From positions 1 through 6,460 of the forward strand of contig VGTA01000194.1 of assembly GCA_016874875.1 (NCBI GenBank): DNA of 6,460 nucleotides, given 5' to 3'. The position numbers were made by a program, and so were the translations under genes. Each line of letters starts with the position of its first letter. The first letter of the stretch is position 1. Under the pieces are notes generated by a model. The model saw only the letters and a list, made by a program, of their open reading frames with translations, made no database searches and had not been told where the DNA came from. The DNA comes from Deltaproteobacteria bacterium. Lineage in GTDB: Bacteria; Myxococcota_A; Bradymonadia; UBA7976; VGTA01. Of this stretch, positions 5,333 to 6,460 are shown one piece after another.

Positions 5333-6460
5333 GCCGCGCCGCCGCCCCGCGCGCCGCCGCGCCCGCCCTCTTCGCTGACGACGCCGTCCCCCTCGCCGCC
5401 CTCAAGGCGCGCGCCCACAACCTCCGCTGGGCGGCGCAGCCCGACGGGGTGATTCCGCTCACCGCCGCCGACCCCGACTTCCTCGCTCCCCCCTGCGTGC
5501 GCGAGGCGCTCTGCCGCTACGTGCAGGGCGGCCCGCTGTCCTACGGCCCCGCCGAGGGGCTGCCGAGCTTCCGCGAGGCGGTGGCGGGGCGCCTGCGGGC
5601 GCGGGGGGCGCCCTCGGCGGACGCGGCGCGCGTGCTCGCCTGCGACGGCGCCGCCTCCGCCCTGCACCTCGCGGCGCGCGCGCTCTTGCGCCCGGGGGAC
5701 GAGGTGCTCATCCCCGACCCCGTGGACTTCCTCTTTGAGCGCGCCGCCGTGAGCGCCGGCGCGCGCCCCGTCCGCGTGCCTTACCGGCGCGGCGCGGGGC
5801 TCGACCTGGAGGCCCTCGCCGCCGCCGTCACGCCGCGCACGCGCGCCCTGTGGCTCTGCGCCCCCCACAACCCCTACGGCCAGCTCCTCAGCGCCGCCGA
5901 GGTGCGCGCCGCCGCCGCCCTCGCCCACGCCCATGACCTGTGGCTCCTCAGCGACGAGGTGTGGTCAGAGATCACCTACGAGGCCCCCCAGGCGCCCACC
6001 GCCGCCGACCCCGACGCCGCCCCGCGCACGGTGACCGTGGGCGGCTTCTCCAAGACCTACGGGCTCGCTGGGCTGCGCGTGGGCTACCTGCACGCGCCCA
6101 ACGACGCCACGTTCGCCCGCCTGCTCGCCGCCTCCGAGGCCCCCTACACCGCCTATGGCGCCGCCACGCTCTCGCAGGTGGCGGCGGAGGCGGGGCTGCG
6201 CGAGGGCGAGGGGTGGCTGCGCGCGTTCCTCGACCACCTCCGCGCCCAGCGCGACCACGCCGCCTGCCGCCTCGGCGCGCTGCCGGGGCTGCGCTGTGAT
6301 CGCCCGCAGGCCACCTACCTGCTGAGTCCCTACGTCGTCCGCGGTCTCCTCGAGGATCCGCTCCTCGCCCGCCACACGTCGGATTCCCTAGCCGCCTCGA
6401 TTCTAGCGGAGGCGCGCGTGGCGCTCGTGCCGGGCAGCCCGCGCTTCTTTGGGGCGGGGG
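5329..6460 (+). CDS. PLP-dependent aminotransferase, class I/II (fold type I); 3' end beyond window
   Basis: Fold-type I PLP enzyme of the aspartate aminotransferase superfamily, expected to move amino groups between an amino acid and a keto acid in the cytoplasm. Hand translation from the GTG gives 377 complete codons without interruption; the final C-terminal strand region is cut off. Landmarks are ADPDF (47-51), LSYGPAEGLPSFREAV (70-85), the cofactor-phosphate region DGAASAL (106-112), PHNPYG (179-184), LSDEVW (207-212) with PLP-ring Asp209, FSKTYGLAGLRVGY (240-253) with Schiff-base Lys242, and VALVPGSPRFFG (364-375). HNPYG differs from the common NPTG. The ADPDF segment also resembles MalY/PatB-type C-S lyases, so a lyase role is not excluded. 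The first 14 residues are Ala/Pro-rich. Start choice rests on the GTGA overlap and GGTGG spacing. Coupling to the monooxygenase suggests a shared pathway. Confidence 0.9.
   Translation, partial: MSRAAAPRAAAPALFADDAVPLAALKARAHNLRWAAQPDGVIPLTAADPDFLAPPCVREALCRYVQGGPLSYGPAEGLPSFREAVAGRLRARGAPSADAARVLACDGAASALHLAARALLRPGDEVLIPDPVDFLFERAAVSAGARPVRVPYRRGAGLDLEALAAAVTPRTRALWLCAPHNPYGQLLSAAEVRAAAALAHAHDLWLLSDEVWSEITYEAPQAPTAADPDAAPRTVTVGGFSKTYGLAGLRVGYLHAPNDATFARLLAASEAPYTAYGAATLSQVAAEAGLREGEGWLRAFLDHLRAQRDHAACRLGALPGLRCDRPQATYLLSPYVVRGLLEDPLLARHTSDSLAASILAEARVALVPGSPRFFGAG

Noticed and set aside
4984..5934. Minus-strand open frame across the monooxygenase-aminotransferase junction
   Set aside because: It spans two real coupled genes in antisense and shows no domain; it is explained by GC bias.

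Overview
The window is very GC-rich DNA with strong G/C third-position bias. It holds four genes in two divergent pairs around one AT-rich intergenic gap (3893-4069). The most likely source is a high-GC deltaproteobacterial-type organism (Myxococcota or Bradymonadales). Reasons are the Hanks-type kinase with a DWG motif fused to an FGE/sulfatase-modifying-factor (SUMF) domain, the codon bias, and the alanine/proline-rich proteins. Planctomycetota carry similar kinase-SUMF fusions and are an alternative. This placement is inference from protein style, not a database result.

Minus-strand pair, reading leftward from 3892. First is a 1036-residue cytoplasmic Ser/Thr protein kinase with a C-terminal SUMF-like domain, starting at TTG. 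Its stop codon shares one base (TAGTG) with the GTG start of a glutathionyl-hydroquinone reductase of the YqjG/ECM4 family. That gene runs off the left edge of the window.

Plus-strand pair, reading rightward from 4070. First is a group A (PHBH-fold) FAD monooxygenase of 420 residues. Its TGA overlaps the GTG start (GTGA) of a fold-type I PLP aminotransferase, which runs off the right edge. Both pairs therefore look translationally coupled.

A loose metabolic reading is possible. Flavin monooxygenases of this class often hydroxylate aromatic rings and can give hydroquinones or quinones. The reductase handles glutathionyl-hydroquinones. The aminotransferase could act on an amino or keto acid in the same route. 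The kinase could be a signalling component for the locus. This is a hypothesis from gene order only.

The most distinctive sequence features are in-frame low-complexity tracts with 6-bp and 12-bp periods. These are a (Gly-Ala)n tract with strong G-quadruplex potential and two further tracts in the kinase, and two 12-bp arrays in the monooxygenase. The kinase also carries an insertion of roughly 165 residues in its activation segment. No RNA genes, transposons, CRISPR arrays or convincing terminators were seen.
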